64,000 nucleotides of DNA from Elmis aenea. Its lineage: Eukaryota > Arthropoda > Insecta > Coleoptera > Elmidae. The stretch's first letter is position 1; every line of letters starts with the position of its first letter. Shown here one piece after another: positions 51,784 through 62,285 of the stretch. The notes under the pieces are model-generated. The model searched no databases and was not told where the DNA came from. It was given only the letters and a program-made list of their open reading frames with translations. The stretch is taken from positions 58,473,415 to 58,537,414 of the forward strand of contig OX393578.1 in the NCBI GenBank assembly GCA_947652605.1, read 5' to 3'. The translations under genes were made by a program, and so were the position numbers.

Positions 51784-53164
51784 CAGGGCCGGCCCTGGTA
51801 AGAGCGGAGCTCTACGCAAGAACAAGCTGCGGGGCCCCCCTCCCCGCAAAAAAATATTTATACATTATCATTTTAAATAAAATTTTGCACAAACAAGCTA
51901 AAATAATATTATAACAAACATAACAAAACATAAAATTTGACAAATTGACTATGAACGAAGGAAAGAAAAACAACTCATATTTTTATAAACGAAATAGAAA
52001 CACAATTAAAACTGATCTTCCTAGATTTTGCTTCCGCAAAATCTTTTAATGGGTTGTCGAAGTCCTTCTCCCTCATGACTTCACTTTCAATTGACATAAT
52101 TGCGAGTTAATTTAAATGTTCTTTAGAAATAGTGGATCGTTTATACGTTTTATTTAATTTTAATTTTGAAAAACTTATTTCGTCCGCAGAGACTGTTACC
52201 GGTATAGTAAGGAAGATCCTTAGTGCAATAAATAAATTTGGAAACGAGGTTGGACGATTATTATAAGGCAAATATTTAAGTATATTTAAAGGATTGCAAC
52301 AACTTTGTGGAATATTTACTTTTAAAGCTTCTATTTCTTCCGCCAATCCATTTAAGTCCACCAATTCGCCGTGTATTTTAAAGCAATTTGTAAATCAGCA
52401 GCACATTTTAATGTAGTCTCTTTGAATTGATTGTGAAATGTCCATAAAAAACAATATAAATCTATGATCTCTTTGAATTGTTTAAATCGAGGTTGAAGAG
52501 ACTGCAGTGTTTTATCTAACACTTGATTAATACAGATTGTTTTGTATACTTTCTTTACATCAACAACAGGGTCGTCTGAGGACTCGTATGCAAATTGCCT
52601 CTTGCGTTTCCGTAAACGTTTCAACTGGAATTGTGGAACAACATCTAAATCTTTTGCAAGATCATTTGCACCGATTAATACATCTTTAAAACCTTTTTTC
52701 TCGGTACACTTCTAGCCATTTGCACAATTTTTCAAAAGTGAGCATTTCCGAAGACAGATCTGAGGTTTCACTTTGGAAAAGCAAATCATGCCAGAAAACT
52801 AAAGATAGCAGGAATTTGTAATCTTCCATTTGAGTAGCTAAAGATTCTGCTTCACTGTTTGCGTTTCAGTAAACGTTTCAACTGGAATTATTATTTCACA
52901 AAACTTTTGTTAATTGATTTGATGATAATATTTGATAAATAATCTATTATACATATTACTGTGGTATAAGTTTATTTATTAAGTTAATTATTTCACTATT
53001 GAACAATAACTTTTTTAAGTGATATGATATTTGGTTATATGCTATTAAAAGGCATTGTATTTTTATTTATTATTTTTTGAGCGCGGGGCCCCTTTAAGCG
53101 CGGGGCACCTTTAAGCACGGAGCCCTAGGCGAGGGAATCGATGGAATGTACAAGGCCGGCCCTG
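51784..53164. mobile_element. hAT element with ZMYM-type transposase remnant
   Basis: Ends CAGGGCCGGCCCTG and AAGGCCGGCCCTG are flanked by the 8-mers CCTACGTC (51776-51783) and CGTACGTC (53165-53172), one mismatch. Subterminal GCGGGGCCCC repeats occur at both ends. The interior encodes the C-terminal part of a hAT transposase on the minus strand. Confidence 0.8.
52107..52740 (-). pseudogene. hAT (ZMYM1-like) transposase, C-terminal half
   Basis: The upstream frame (52624-52352) has RKRKRQFAYESS and VLDKTLQSLQPRFKQFKEII, the region before the dimerisation domain. The next frame (52364-52107) has PNLFIALRIFLTIPVTVSAD followed by EISFSKLKLNKTYKRSTISK, the hAT dimerisation motif (SAERSFSKLKxIKTYLRSTM). 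The two overlap at a frameshift near 52355. The catalytic core is missing. Confidence 0.8.
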
Positions 53165-53477
53165 CGTACGTCCTACCTATTTTGATCATCAAATGACTTA
53201 CAGTGATATCGTAAAACATACTTAATTGTGATATTTTTAATAGTGCCCGTTACTGAAGTAACGGGCCAAAAATTAAAAATCATCTTTATCAATAACTGGT
53301 GCATGCAATAAAAACATAATTTTTCCCCAAAAATACAGCTAATAACTACATAAATTTAGTTTAGATTACTACCAATCTTTCAGTGAAACAATATAATTAA
53401 GTTCAGTTTTATTTCGAATTATAAATATCTTGAAACGGCGAACTTTAGACGAAAGGTTATTCCGGGGACGTCCTGAA

Positions 53478-53652
53478 GAATCCGTAAGATTTAATCCCAT
53501 TCTCGTATGTCGGACGACCTATACAGCCCTTCGACCCCAACCCCTATTTTCCGTAGCTTACGCGAGGGCTGCGTTGTAAGAGGATGATGAGGATGTAGGT
53601 AATAGGATGTGGACCTTATCTACCAGGTTTCACTAACTTCTACGGATTCTTC
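53478..53652. repeat. Inverted repeat in a GC-rich patch
   Basis: GAAGAATCCGTA at 53478 recurs inverted as TACGGATTCTTC at about 53640. The 150 bp between are unusually GC-rich for the region. This could be a small MITE. 53173-53477 and 53653-53937 show nothing else. Confidence 0.3.
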
Positions 53653-53937
53653 GCGTCATGCGATACACGAGATTATTCAGATGTTCGGTTTACGATACAT
53701 TTTAAATCGTATAAAGTGCAAAATCGAGCTGTTTTTTGTATTGAACACACCAAAAAAATTAAAAAAGGCTTCCGCTCGTACCTAAATTCATTAAAAACTA
53801 AAAAGACTTAGCTGAAAACATTGCACGTTCAAAGTAAGAACTGCTTTGAACATATTTAAAATCTTAAAAAAGATTAACCGTTTTTTATTCTCGATAATTT
53901 CAGTTTGACCATCGTATCACTCAATTTTAATATACAT

Positions 53938-55075
53938 AATAATAATAATAATAATAATGTAATTTATTTAGCGATTTGCTAATTATGTTTACATTTTATT
54001 ACATGTACATATATAAATATATAAAATTTAAAACTTTTCCTTAATATGACTACTGAGCTTACGTCTAAACCTTACAATATTAGTTTCCCTTTTAAGTTCA
54101 CTTGATAAATCATTGTAAAATTTCAGTCCTTTACAAAAAAGAGAATTTTGAGTGTAATTTCGTGTCCTGAATGGCAATTTAAAGTCTTTACAGTTTCTAG
54201 TCGGATAGTTATGAACATCAGAGTTTTGGGTTATATACAGGGTGTGTAAAAATTGGCGGAAGCGCTACACGTGGCGATGTTCTTCGTAAAATTACAAGTC
54301 GAAAATCTTAATACGAAAATGTTGTACCATGCTTGCTGTGTCTGCAAGAGGTCCTCAAAGTTTTGACATTTAGTCTTTTAATAAGCGTTATTATTTAATA
54401 CTTGCAAATGGAAAAGCTGCATTTGGAATAAAAATAAATTTCGAATAGTATTTTTTCCTAGATATTGTGTTCTTCCTTTCAAAAATTGGTGTTGAAAATA
54501 TGTTAATCACTGATTTGAATAAAAATAATACATATGGCAACATTGTCATTAGCTGTCATCTCTGTTTTTCTCGTAATTATTTCTAGTTTGTGTCAGACGA
54601 TACCTAAAAGTTTGCAGCTATGTTTACGAACTGAAGGCCTTCAGTTCGAACAAAAATTGTAAATACCTAAGTAAAAATTGCTGATAAAAAAATGTCCAAA
54701 CGCAAATCAAAGTATGCAATGTTGCCAATTTTTTTTTTCTTTAAATGGTTCCTGAGGCCATAGGAAGCATGGTACAACATTTTCGTATTAAGATTTTCGA
54801 CTTAAAATTTTACGAAAAACATCGCCACGTGTAGCGCTTCCGCCAATTTTTACACACCCTGTATTTTAACAAAGAATTTGGAAGCAGGTTATTTATAATC
54901 TTAAAAATGAAAATAATCGTATTAAAAATTATCCGTTGTTTAATACTAAGCCACTGTAAAGTATCCAGCATCAGAGTAATTTTGGTGTATCTGGAAAAGT
55001 GTAAAATAATTCTCATAGCCCTTTTTTCGTACATTTACAGGTGTAAAAATATCTCCAAGACTTAGGTATTTTAAA
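53938..55075 (-). pseudogene. Jockey-like retrotransposon end with (AAT)n tail
   Basis: On the minus strand 55034-54864 gives MYEKRAMRIILHFSRYTKIT and TLQWLSIKQRIIFNTIIFIF. After the foldback at 54238-54861 it resumes at 54235 with TQNSDVHNYPTRNCKDFKLP and SLFCKGLKFYNDLSSELKRE, down to a stop near 54045. The element ends in an (AAT)n microsatellite at 53938-53958. Removal of the foldback restores continuous reading across the junction (NNLLPNSLLKY then ITQNSDV). It is 5'-truncated and carries only the region after the RT domain. Confidence 0.8.
54238..54861. mobile_element. CAGGGTGTGTAAAAATT foldback element
   Basis: TA at 54236-54237 and 54862-54863. Ends CAGGGTGTGTAAAAATTGGC and the inverse GCCAATTTTTACACACCCTG. 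The arms of about 110 bp are well conserved (GGAAGCGCTACACGTGGCGA), while the centre is less symmetrical. It sits inside the Jockey-like relic. Confidence 0.85.
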
Positions 55076-55117
55076 AAAAATTGCATTATAAGCGGACGGA
55101 ATCCGAATAGTCTATCC

Positions 55118-55359
55118 CAGCGATTCTTAACCGGGGGGCCGCGGCCCCCTGGGAGGCCTGAAAATTTTATAAAACGTTTTTACTTTTTAAAATATTGAAA
55201 TCTTTAAAAATAATATTTTTTCTCCTTATTTTACTCGAAACATCGGAGAGATATCTTATTAAATAAATCGTAATGTTTTTGTTACTACAAACTAGAGGGT
55301 CGCGAAAATATTTTAGGATATTTAGGGGGCTGCGACTACTAAAAGGTTAAGAACCACTG
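55118..55359. mobile_element. hAT MITE (242 bp)
   Basis: Perfect 8-bp duplication GTCTATCC (55110-55117 and 55360-55367). Ends CAGCGATTCTTAACCGGGGG and the inverse AGGTTAAGAACCACTG. No coding sequence. Confidence 0.9.
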
Positions 55360-55367
55360 GTCTATCC

Positions 55368-57734
55368 GAACTTGTCAAGCTTCGCTTAGTTAAATTCGTA
55401 TGATTTTATTTAATCACCATTCCAATAGTTTTGTTTAATTAACGCCTTTTTTGTCAAGATTAGGAATAGTAGGGTCAAACACCAGCTTTAAAATAACTTT
55501 GTGTAAAGCCTTTTAATCCGACACCTGCATGTTATCGACCTTTGTAATCAGGAGGATTCCCCTTAAATTAACTTAAGTAATAAGTTAACTACAGTACAGC
55601 TAATTCAATATTTAAAATGCAGAAATTTTAACAGTTAATCAGGCATCTTCGTACATGGAAGTAGATTTTACTTGTCAGTCACCGCATGTAAAATAAAACC
55701 GCTAGACGTATTTGTACGTAACCCGAAATTATGCTACGACGCCCAGTACAGATAGCCATTTACAAAATAGTAAACAACTATAAAGTTGCACTACCTTTGA
55801 ATATCAATTGATATCGCGAACATTAAATAAGTTAATTTTATATGAACATAACATTGAAAGTAACCAACAACTTTCTACTATGTAAGCAGAAAGCTGCGAA
55901 ATATATCGATGGAACAACTCGGTTCTATATGAGATGAAATCTTTGCAAGATTTGCCTCTGCATATTTTAACACAAAACGGCAGATGCTCGAATCCCGGAC
56001 AATTATAATCTTAAAGTGAAGTAACGAGTTTAAATTTGTTTTCGTTAATTCGCTGTCAGTCTACTGCAAGTAATTTAAGGACACCTGGCTTCATTTTTTG
56101 CTTACACGATTTTTGAATTGCGCTTGTACACGATACCAAATTAATTAGGCAATATGCACTGGAAGTTCGTTCAGACCACCTTTATCAAAAGTAGGTCAGT
56201 AGTCGATTCTTGAAAAGAATCAACTTTTTAGGGTGAATAAAATCTCCAAGAATTGGTTGTTTGTTGGCATATTGATGAGTAATTTGACAAAAATTGTGGA
56301 ATGGACATTGCTTGCAATTAATAAATGAGCAATTTGTTTTGAAAGTGGTATATTCTGTTGCTGTTGGCAATTCTTTATAGGTAATTCCGGAAGAGTTGCT
56401 CTGACTGGCAGAGATGCCTGGGTTTCAAGATTTTCGCATGCTAATGACAGATGACAAAATTTGCGGGTCCGAAACATTCTTCGCACAAAATTCTTCAGAA
56501 CAGTTGAGAGAACGATTAGACGAATAATTTTTTTTTATATAAATGTGTTCAGGGACAAATCCCTTAGCTAGGATGACCAATCGTAGCAAAGGGATAACAT
56601 TTTTGTAAGTTGCAAAATACATTCTAATTCAAGTTCTCATTAGAATGCAAGCATTAATTCGATACAAGTTCTAAAATAAATACCAGTCAAGTTGTAACCT
56701 TAAACGAACTTCTAAGTTCTGTATGATTAATAGGTGATTTTCTGGCCACAGGTGGAGCACCTGTCCCGGAATTACCTACTCAATATGGTGGACAAATTTT
56801 GGAAAAGGGTTAAATAAACCTTCTCAAAAAACATAATACAATATTATCAAATTTGTACAAATAAAAATACATTAGTAAATCTGACCAGAGCATAAATATT
56901 TTGAACACTGATGAATTTTTTAAATAACTAAATGCCATGAATTTTTACCATCTCATAAAAGTCTTGTTTAAGCTGGAAGATAATCGAAATATCAGCAGTT
57001 TTGGTAAAAATTGCACATGACTTTAAAACAGAATCTATTACATTTTTCGCGGAAATTTGCCAAATTTTCGTTAAAAATAGTCGCAGCTAGTATTTTGTTG
57101 ATTTTGCTGAGAGAAACTTATCAATTCTACGCGCATATCGGTTCAACATTCCTTGAGAGCTCTGGAACTACTACAGAAATGTGTTTTGAGTAACAAGATG
57201 TGTACGAAGACCAGGTACTAACCGTGTCATCTCTAATTAATTCAGAATAGTTCAGTGCAGGAATGCCAGTTCGATTGATCTCTGTCTAACAAAAACAAAC
57301 AGAACTGTTAAACCTTTAAAAGACAGTGGCACATCAGATTAAACGCATTTCTCTTGAATACAGAGTCGATTAATAATGTCATTAAAGTTTTCATTTAATT
57401 AAATATGAATTAACGACATAACTGGAAATGCATATACATTGCACCGTTGGTTTTGATATTATAGAAAAACAAAAGCTTTACGAGAATATTTTTAGCAATT
57501 CTTGATTTTATACTTCGGCTATATCTCAGTAACGGATATTTGATTTTTCTCATAAATCTGGGTCCCTTAATTGTTATTAGTTTTATTGTAATTGGATTGG
57601 TAATCGATATATCCCTCCTGATAATACGATTCAAATCCGATCTGTATGTTTATAGAAATCTGACCATGATTACATTAAGTTATCCGACTAATAAAATAAA
57701 AATCCTGTATGGCGCATGAAAATAATAAAAAAGT
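55368..57734. other. No recognised gene
   Basis: AT-rich. Minus-strand frames at 56185-56622 contain several cysteines (FKTNCSFINCKQCPFHNFCQ) but match nothing I know, and their frames overlap each other. A short hydrophobic plus frame at 57011-57193 is likewise unassigned. Confidence 0.3.
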
Positions 57735-58055
57735 TATCTTGTAGCACGACAACGTACAACCCACAAAGCTGTTATCACTAAATAAAAATCTGACTTGAAT
57801 TTGTCAAGTTTACCACATCCCTCATATTCGCCAGACCTTGCCCCTTCACATTATCATTTGCTTCGTTCCTTGCAAAACATTTCTGCTAAAGACAATTTCC
57901 GAACGCAAAATAAAGTAAATTGATACCTGCAGCTGCAGACTTTTTCAAATTCAATAGAATTTTACAAAAATTGGATTCAGAAATTGGCAGAACGTTGGGG
58001 AATTGTCAAACAAAAGGTTGGAAGTTATTTAGAAGATGGATAAAATACAACTTCC
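57735..58055 (+). pseudogene. Mariner transposase, C-terminal relic
   Basis: Frames give HDNVQP (second catalytic Asp region, normally HDNARPH), then LPHPSYSPDLAPSHYHLLRS with the third catalytic Asp in SPDLAP, and finally EFYKNWIQKLAERWGIVKQK with VGSYLED, the mariner C-terminus. Stops and a frameshift are present. No inverted ends are recognised. Confidence 0.8.
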
Positions 58056-58789
58056 TTCAATTATTTGAGATTCACTTCAACCCTTCTTCACTAAAAATGT
58101 CGAAACAAATTAAATCTGCAATGTACTTACTGTTTAAAATTTAAAAAATTGTGTTTTAAGTGATTATTTAACTCTTTATGTAAGCTACACCAAACAAAAA
58201 CATTCTATTATAGAATAAAACGATTCTACCAGCGTACACCATTATGTTTTCTAACTTTGAACGAGATGACTATAATTTGTATAAGGCATTAGAATTTTAT
58301 TGCTGTTCCCAAGATGTGTTCACGTGTGTTGTATTTTAAAGGATGTATATTTTGGCTGAATGACCTCTGGGAGCCACGGTTGGCTGAACAACCCGAGTCG
58401 GCGAGATACATCTTAGCGGATGTGGAATCCCACGTAGTCTCTCCTGTACCACTCGGAAACAGTAATAGATGTTATTTACAATACAAGGAGTCTTTAAACT
58501 TATAATATCGTTGAATTATTCATGCTACTCAAGAGTTGGTTGTTCAAAATTATCACAACATTTTGGTAGTAAGCCAGCAAAAATTGTGTTATACTTTATT
58601 GAATTTTGATGCACTATTTAAGCAAATCATGGTGTATCAAGCTAATTGTTGAAAATACAGACAAACAGAATACCGAAAAAATTCAATAGTATTTTTCTCA
58701 TGTAAAGATACGTTAGATAAACGTCTCCTGTAAAATTCAAATGAAAATTCACAGCAGTTTTGAAATTATTTATAGTTACGTCCGTCGAG
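58056..58789. other. No supported gene; a CpG-rich patch at 58360-58460
   Basis: The patch is open on the plus strand (EPRLAEQPESARYILADVES) and partly on the minus strand. No domain or splice context supports a gene. Confidence 0.25.
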
Positions 58790-58992
58790 ATGTGCATTTA
58801 TTAATAGTATAATACATAACAAGAGTTGTAAAAAGCATATTACGCACGAGTGGAAAAACGCACTCGCCGCTACGCGGCTCCGTGCGCAACTTTTCCACTC
58901 GTGCGTGATTGCTTTACAACTCGTGTTATGTAGCTTACTTTTTCTACAATCACATACGATTTTAACGGCTTTTTGGCTAGTATACACATGTA
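58790..58992. mobile_element. MITE copy B, palindromic with a GC-rich centre
   Basis: ACATAACAAGAGTTGTAAAA at 58811 pairs with TTTACAACTCGTGTTATGT at 58912-58930, and GCACGAGTGGAAAA pairs with TTTTCCACTCGTGC. The centre is CGCCGCTACGCGGCTCCGTGCG. It is related to 36060-36216 in inverse orientation, and the similarity continues to 58992. Confidence 0.7.
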
Positions 58993-59031
58993 ATTACGTT
59001 GTCTTGTCAATTTTGACGTAAATCTATTTTG

Positions 59032-59185
59032 ATATTTCTAGACAAGTGTACGTTTTGCTTACCGTGCGTTATGACTCACTTACTGGGCATGCAGAAAGTG
59101 TTTGACGTGAGTCTACTTTGATCATTTAAAAAAAAAAAACAATGCTTTTTGCTTACCGTGCGTAAGGACCCACTTCCTATGCATG
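59032..59185. repeat. Two tandem imperfect units of about 90-100 bp
   Basis: The block TTTTGCTTACCGTGCGT with ACTTACTGGGCATGCAG (59050-59095) recurs as TTTTGCTTACCGTGCGT with ACTTCCTATGCATGCAG (59148-59185). The preceding GACGTAAATCTATTTTGAT and GACGTGAGTCTACTTTGAT also match. Confidence 0.65.
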
Positions 59186-60354
59186 CAGGACGTACGATAA
59201 GAGTCATTTCCATTAGTAACCGTAGAAAAATCAATTTAATACTGCTCTTGAAAGTTTTTTAAAATACTGTAAGGGTATGTAACCTGGTCTTTATATTTTC
59301 TATTAATGCATTTTTACCTCTACGTTGTTTAAAAATTTCTTAGCCCATTTTTTACAGTCATTTAATTTTTTTTAAATATCTATTGCACAAATTTTTCGTG
59401 TAACAAGAAACTAATTATGCCACAAAAAAACTTCTGTTTAGGTACTTTAAAGACCAAGTTAACATGAATTATTTACCCTTAAAAGATTAAAGCACCAATT
59501 AGGTAAATTACTGAGCTGTATCGAATCTCACTCGGCTCATCCGCTTGTCTAATTTTGCACTTAAGTCAGCAGAAGATACAAATTGCGGTGCAAGAGACTG
59601 CTTACACATCTCATTTCGTACTGCTAATGTTGCATTTTGTAACATTATACGATTTCTCAGAAAAATCATACGTTTTCTTGGATTATTGTCTAAACACGAA
59701 GTTGTGGTACACAGAAAACAACATTTTTACGATCAACTTTTGAATTAATTTATCCAAAACAATTGTTTATTTGAATTTTACACCATAACATACCATAGTG
59801 TTACTTAACTTAATATGTACTCAGTTTGTGTATAAAAATCGGCGAGTCACTATCGGGGTACTTCCCTTGTAAGTCAAGCTATTTTTTGTGCAACTTAAGC
59901 TATAAACAATTTTAAATAACATTGATATAAACCTTTCAAGATACATCTGCTATGATAATAACTAAATAGTTTCAAACAATCTTCTAAAATAAGACAAATT
60001 TAGGCCATAATTTATACAAAAACCATTAATTCCAATTAACTATGTCACTACAAATAACGTACTTATAGCAAGGGAATAACTTCAAATGTTTCCTGTAATT
60101 ATTTTCATTTTTTTTAAATATAGTTTACAGTTTATGGATGATACAGTTAATTATAATAAGAGTTGTAATTATTCCTATAAACATTATATACTTTAATGAC
60201 GTACTCTTAAGACGTACTGGCACAAAAACGAGGCAGGCCATATAAAACCAAACAAGTCCATTATATCAAATAATCTTGATTCATAGCTAGGCGTTAAGAG
60301 ATTCTCTACTAATAAGGAATAAATAAATGCATAATTTAATTAGATTTTGATTCC
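59186..60354. other. No recognised feature
   Basis: AT-rich sequence; short overlapping frames at 59545-59748 have no recognisable content. Confidence 0.35.
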
Positions 60355-60830
60355 TGATTAATTAATGTAGATAAATAGTCTACAGCATCCGTTATCAGTA
60401 GTTGCAAAGCATTATACAGGTTGTCCTAAGGACTCGCTTATGGTCAAAATTGTCTTTTCAAAATGATAAATCCAATTTAAAAAAATCAAATCAATTAGAG
60501 GTAAGGGTTTTCGAACTAGCCTAGGTGATAAAAAAGGTATTGTTCTTATAAATAAGTGATTTTTAGCTTAAGGCGAAACCGTTAGAGAAAAAAAAGGTGG
60601 TTAAACCAGTAAAACATATTTTTAAGTGCTAAGAAGGGCAGTTGCAAAATAATTTTAAAAAATAGATAAATATTTGACAAACGCTATAAAGTTTCTCAAT
60701 AACTAGGGAAACACTTTCGAATTGGGGCCACCCTGTGTGGATATATAATTCAATTACATCTGCGATTAATTGATACAGATAAATAGTTTACAGCATCCGT
60801 TATCGGTACCACTGAAGCATTACACAATAT
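60355..60830. repeat. Direct repeat around a CAGGTTGTCC MITE
   Basis: About 60 nt at 60355-60412 (GATAAATAGTCTACAGCATC) recur at 60770-60827 (GATAAATAGTTTACAGCATC). Between them a 319-bp stretch, 60417-60735, begins CAGGTTGTCC and ends GGGGCCACCCTG after TA, so it is probably a decayed CAGGGTG-type MITE. Confidence 0.5.
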
Positions 60831-61170
60831 TGAGGAAATCAACTCTATATCTATAATAATCTGTTCATTAAGATATAATTTATAAGAGCACACTTTTGAT
60901 CAATTATTCATAAAAGACACTCTGTGGAACAGCTGCTGTCATCTGCACTCATTAAACCAATTGCAAACAGGTTCTTAAGAACTCCTAACAGCACACAGCA
61001 ATTAAACGTGCAGGACACTTCATAATATGTATTTTATTAATAAGGGATACAATATGGCATAGTTATTATATTAAATTGATTTTTGTTAAGACCAGTTAAA
61101 ACATCGTCAAAATTATTAATCGACCACAAAGTTCAATATTTTAAATGGCGTTCCAAACCATACTTCTAGA

Positions 61171-62285
61171 CAGAGTGTCAAAAATTAATGGTGAACACTA
61201 AAATTGGTTATCGTCTTTCGTTTTCGAGTTATGACCGATAACTCGAATTTTCGACTTTTCGTTTTATGACTATATCTCGCTTGTTTATGAAAATAAAGAA
61301 AAATTATTTTTACGTTCTACAGGAATTGTTTTGATAAGAATGCAGTGAAGCAGACAATTTAAAAAAATAATAATCGAAATTCGAGTTGTGACATAAAGCT
61401 GTATATTTTTAAGCAGAACCCATAGTTGGCTGTGGCATCACGAGAAAGAGGATTTTTTCCCCATTCCAATATATTACGTGGGGTCGATTTAATAATTTTC
61501 CTTACATTATAGCAAACATTGGGTAATTTTTCATATTTTATTTTTTTCTAGTAGTGGGCTTATGTCATTAGGAATATAACTGGTGAAACAAACTGTCATT
61601 CTGTTGTTTCAACGATAATTTGACAGAAATAATCACGTTTAATTGTTGATTTTTTGTATTTTTGTACCTTTAAAACATGAAATAGCTTACGAATATTACG
61701 AAAACTACATATAAGAATGTTTTATTCAATGTAATAATAATTCTGAAGCTGCAAGTGAAACTTATTTTAATCGTTACCCAGAAAGAAGGCAATCTAACAA
61801 ATCTATTTTTGGAAGATTTAAACAAAATCTCATTTTGGGAACACATTAAAGACAATTTATATAAAAATAGTAATAATACTTGAATGAACTAAGAGAAAAT
61901 TTTATACAGTGTATTAATTCTATTTCTAATATTCATATTTACTACGCAGTTCAAAGTTTCAAGACGTTCTGAATTTATATGTTGCAAATAATGGAAGTCA
62001 ATTTTAAAATTCATTGTCAATAGTTTTAAATTAAACGTGATTATTTCTGTCAAATTATCATTAAAACAACAGAATGACAGTTTGTTTTACCAGTTATAAT
62101 CCTAACGACATAAGCCTACTAGGTACTAGAAAAAAATAAAATACAAAAACTTATCTAATTTTTGGAATAACGCAAGGAAAATAAATAAATCGAACCCAAA
62201 TGATATAAATTATTGAAATGGGGAAATAATCCCCTTTTTCGTGATGCCACAGCCAACTATGGGTTCTATTTAAATAAATAAAACT
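61171..62285. mobile_element. Foldback element with transposase relic, right end truncated
   Basis: The arms pair from about 61410-61660 (CCCATAGTTGGCTGTGGCAT) to 62035-62270 (ATGCCACAGCCAACTATGGG). 61195-61440 also matches the solo arm at 30062-30412. The right arm stops near 62285. Both arms keep the AGTTGGCTGT/ACAGCCAACT motif. Confidence 0.7.
61676..61830 (+). pseudogene. DUF4817 helix-turn-helix relic
   Basis: After a frame change, 61733-61830 encodes NNNSEAASETYFNRYPERRQ followed by SNKSIFGRFKQNL. This aligns with NRDVNAASELYLLTYMERRQ in the 24469-25524 transposase. It lies at the palindrome centre, as in the other foldbacks. Confidence 0.7.

Noticed and set aside
56185..56622. Overlapping cysteine-containing minus-strand frames, considered as a receptor or small secreted protein
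   Set aside because: Frames overlap one another, no membrane segment or known motif is seen, and no splice structure joins them.
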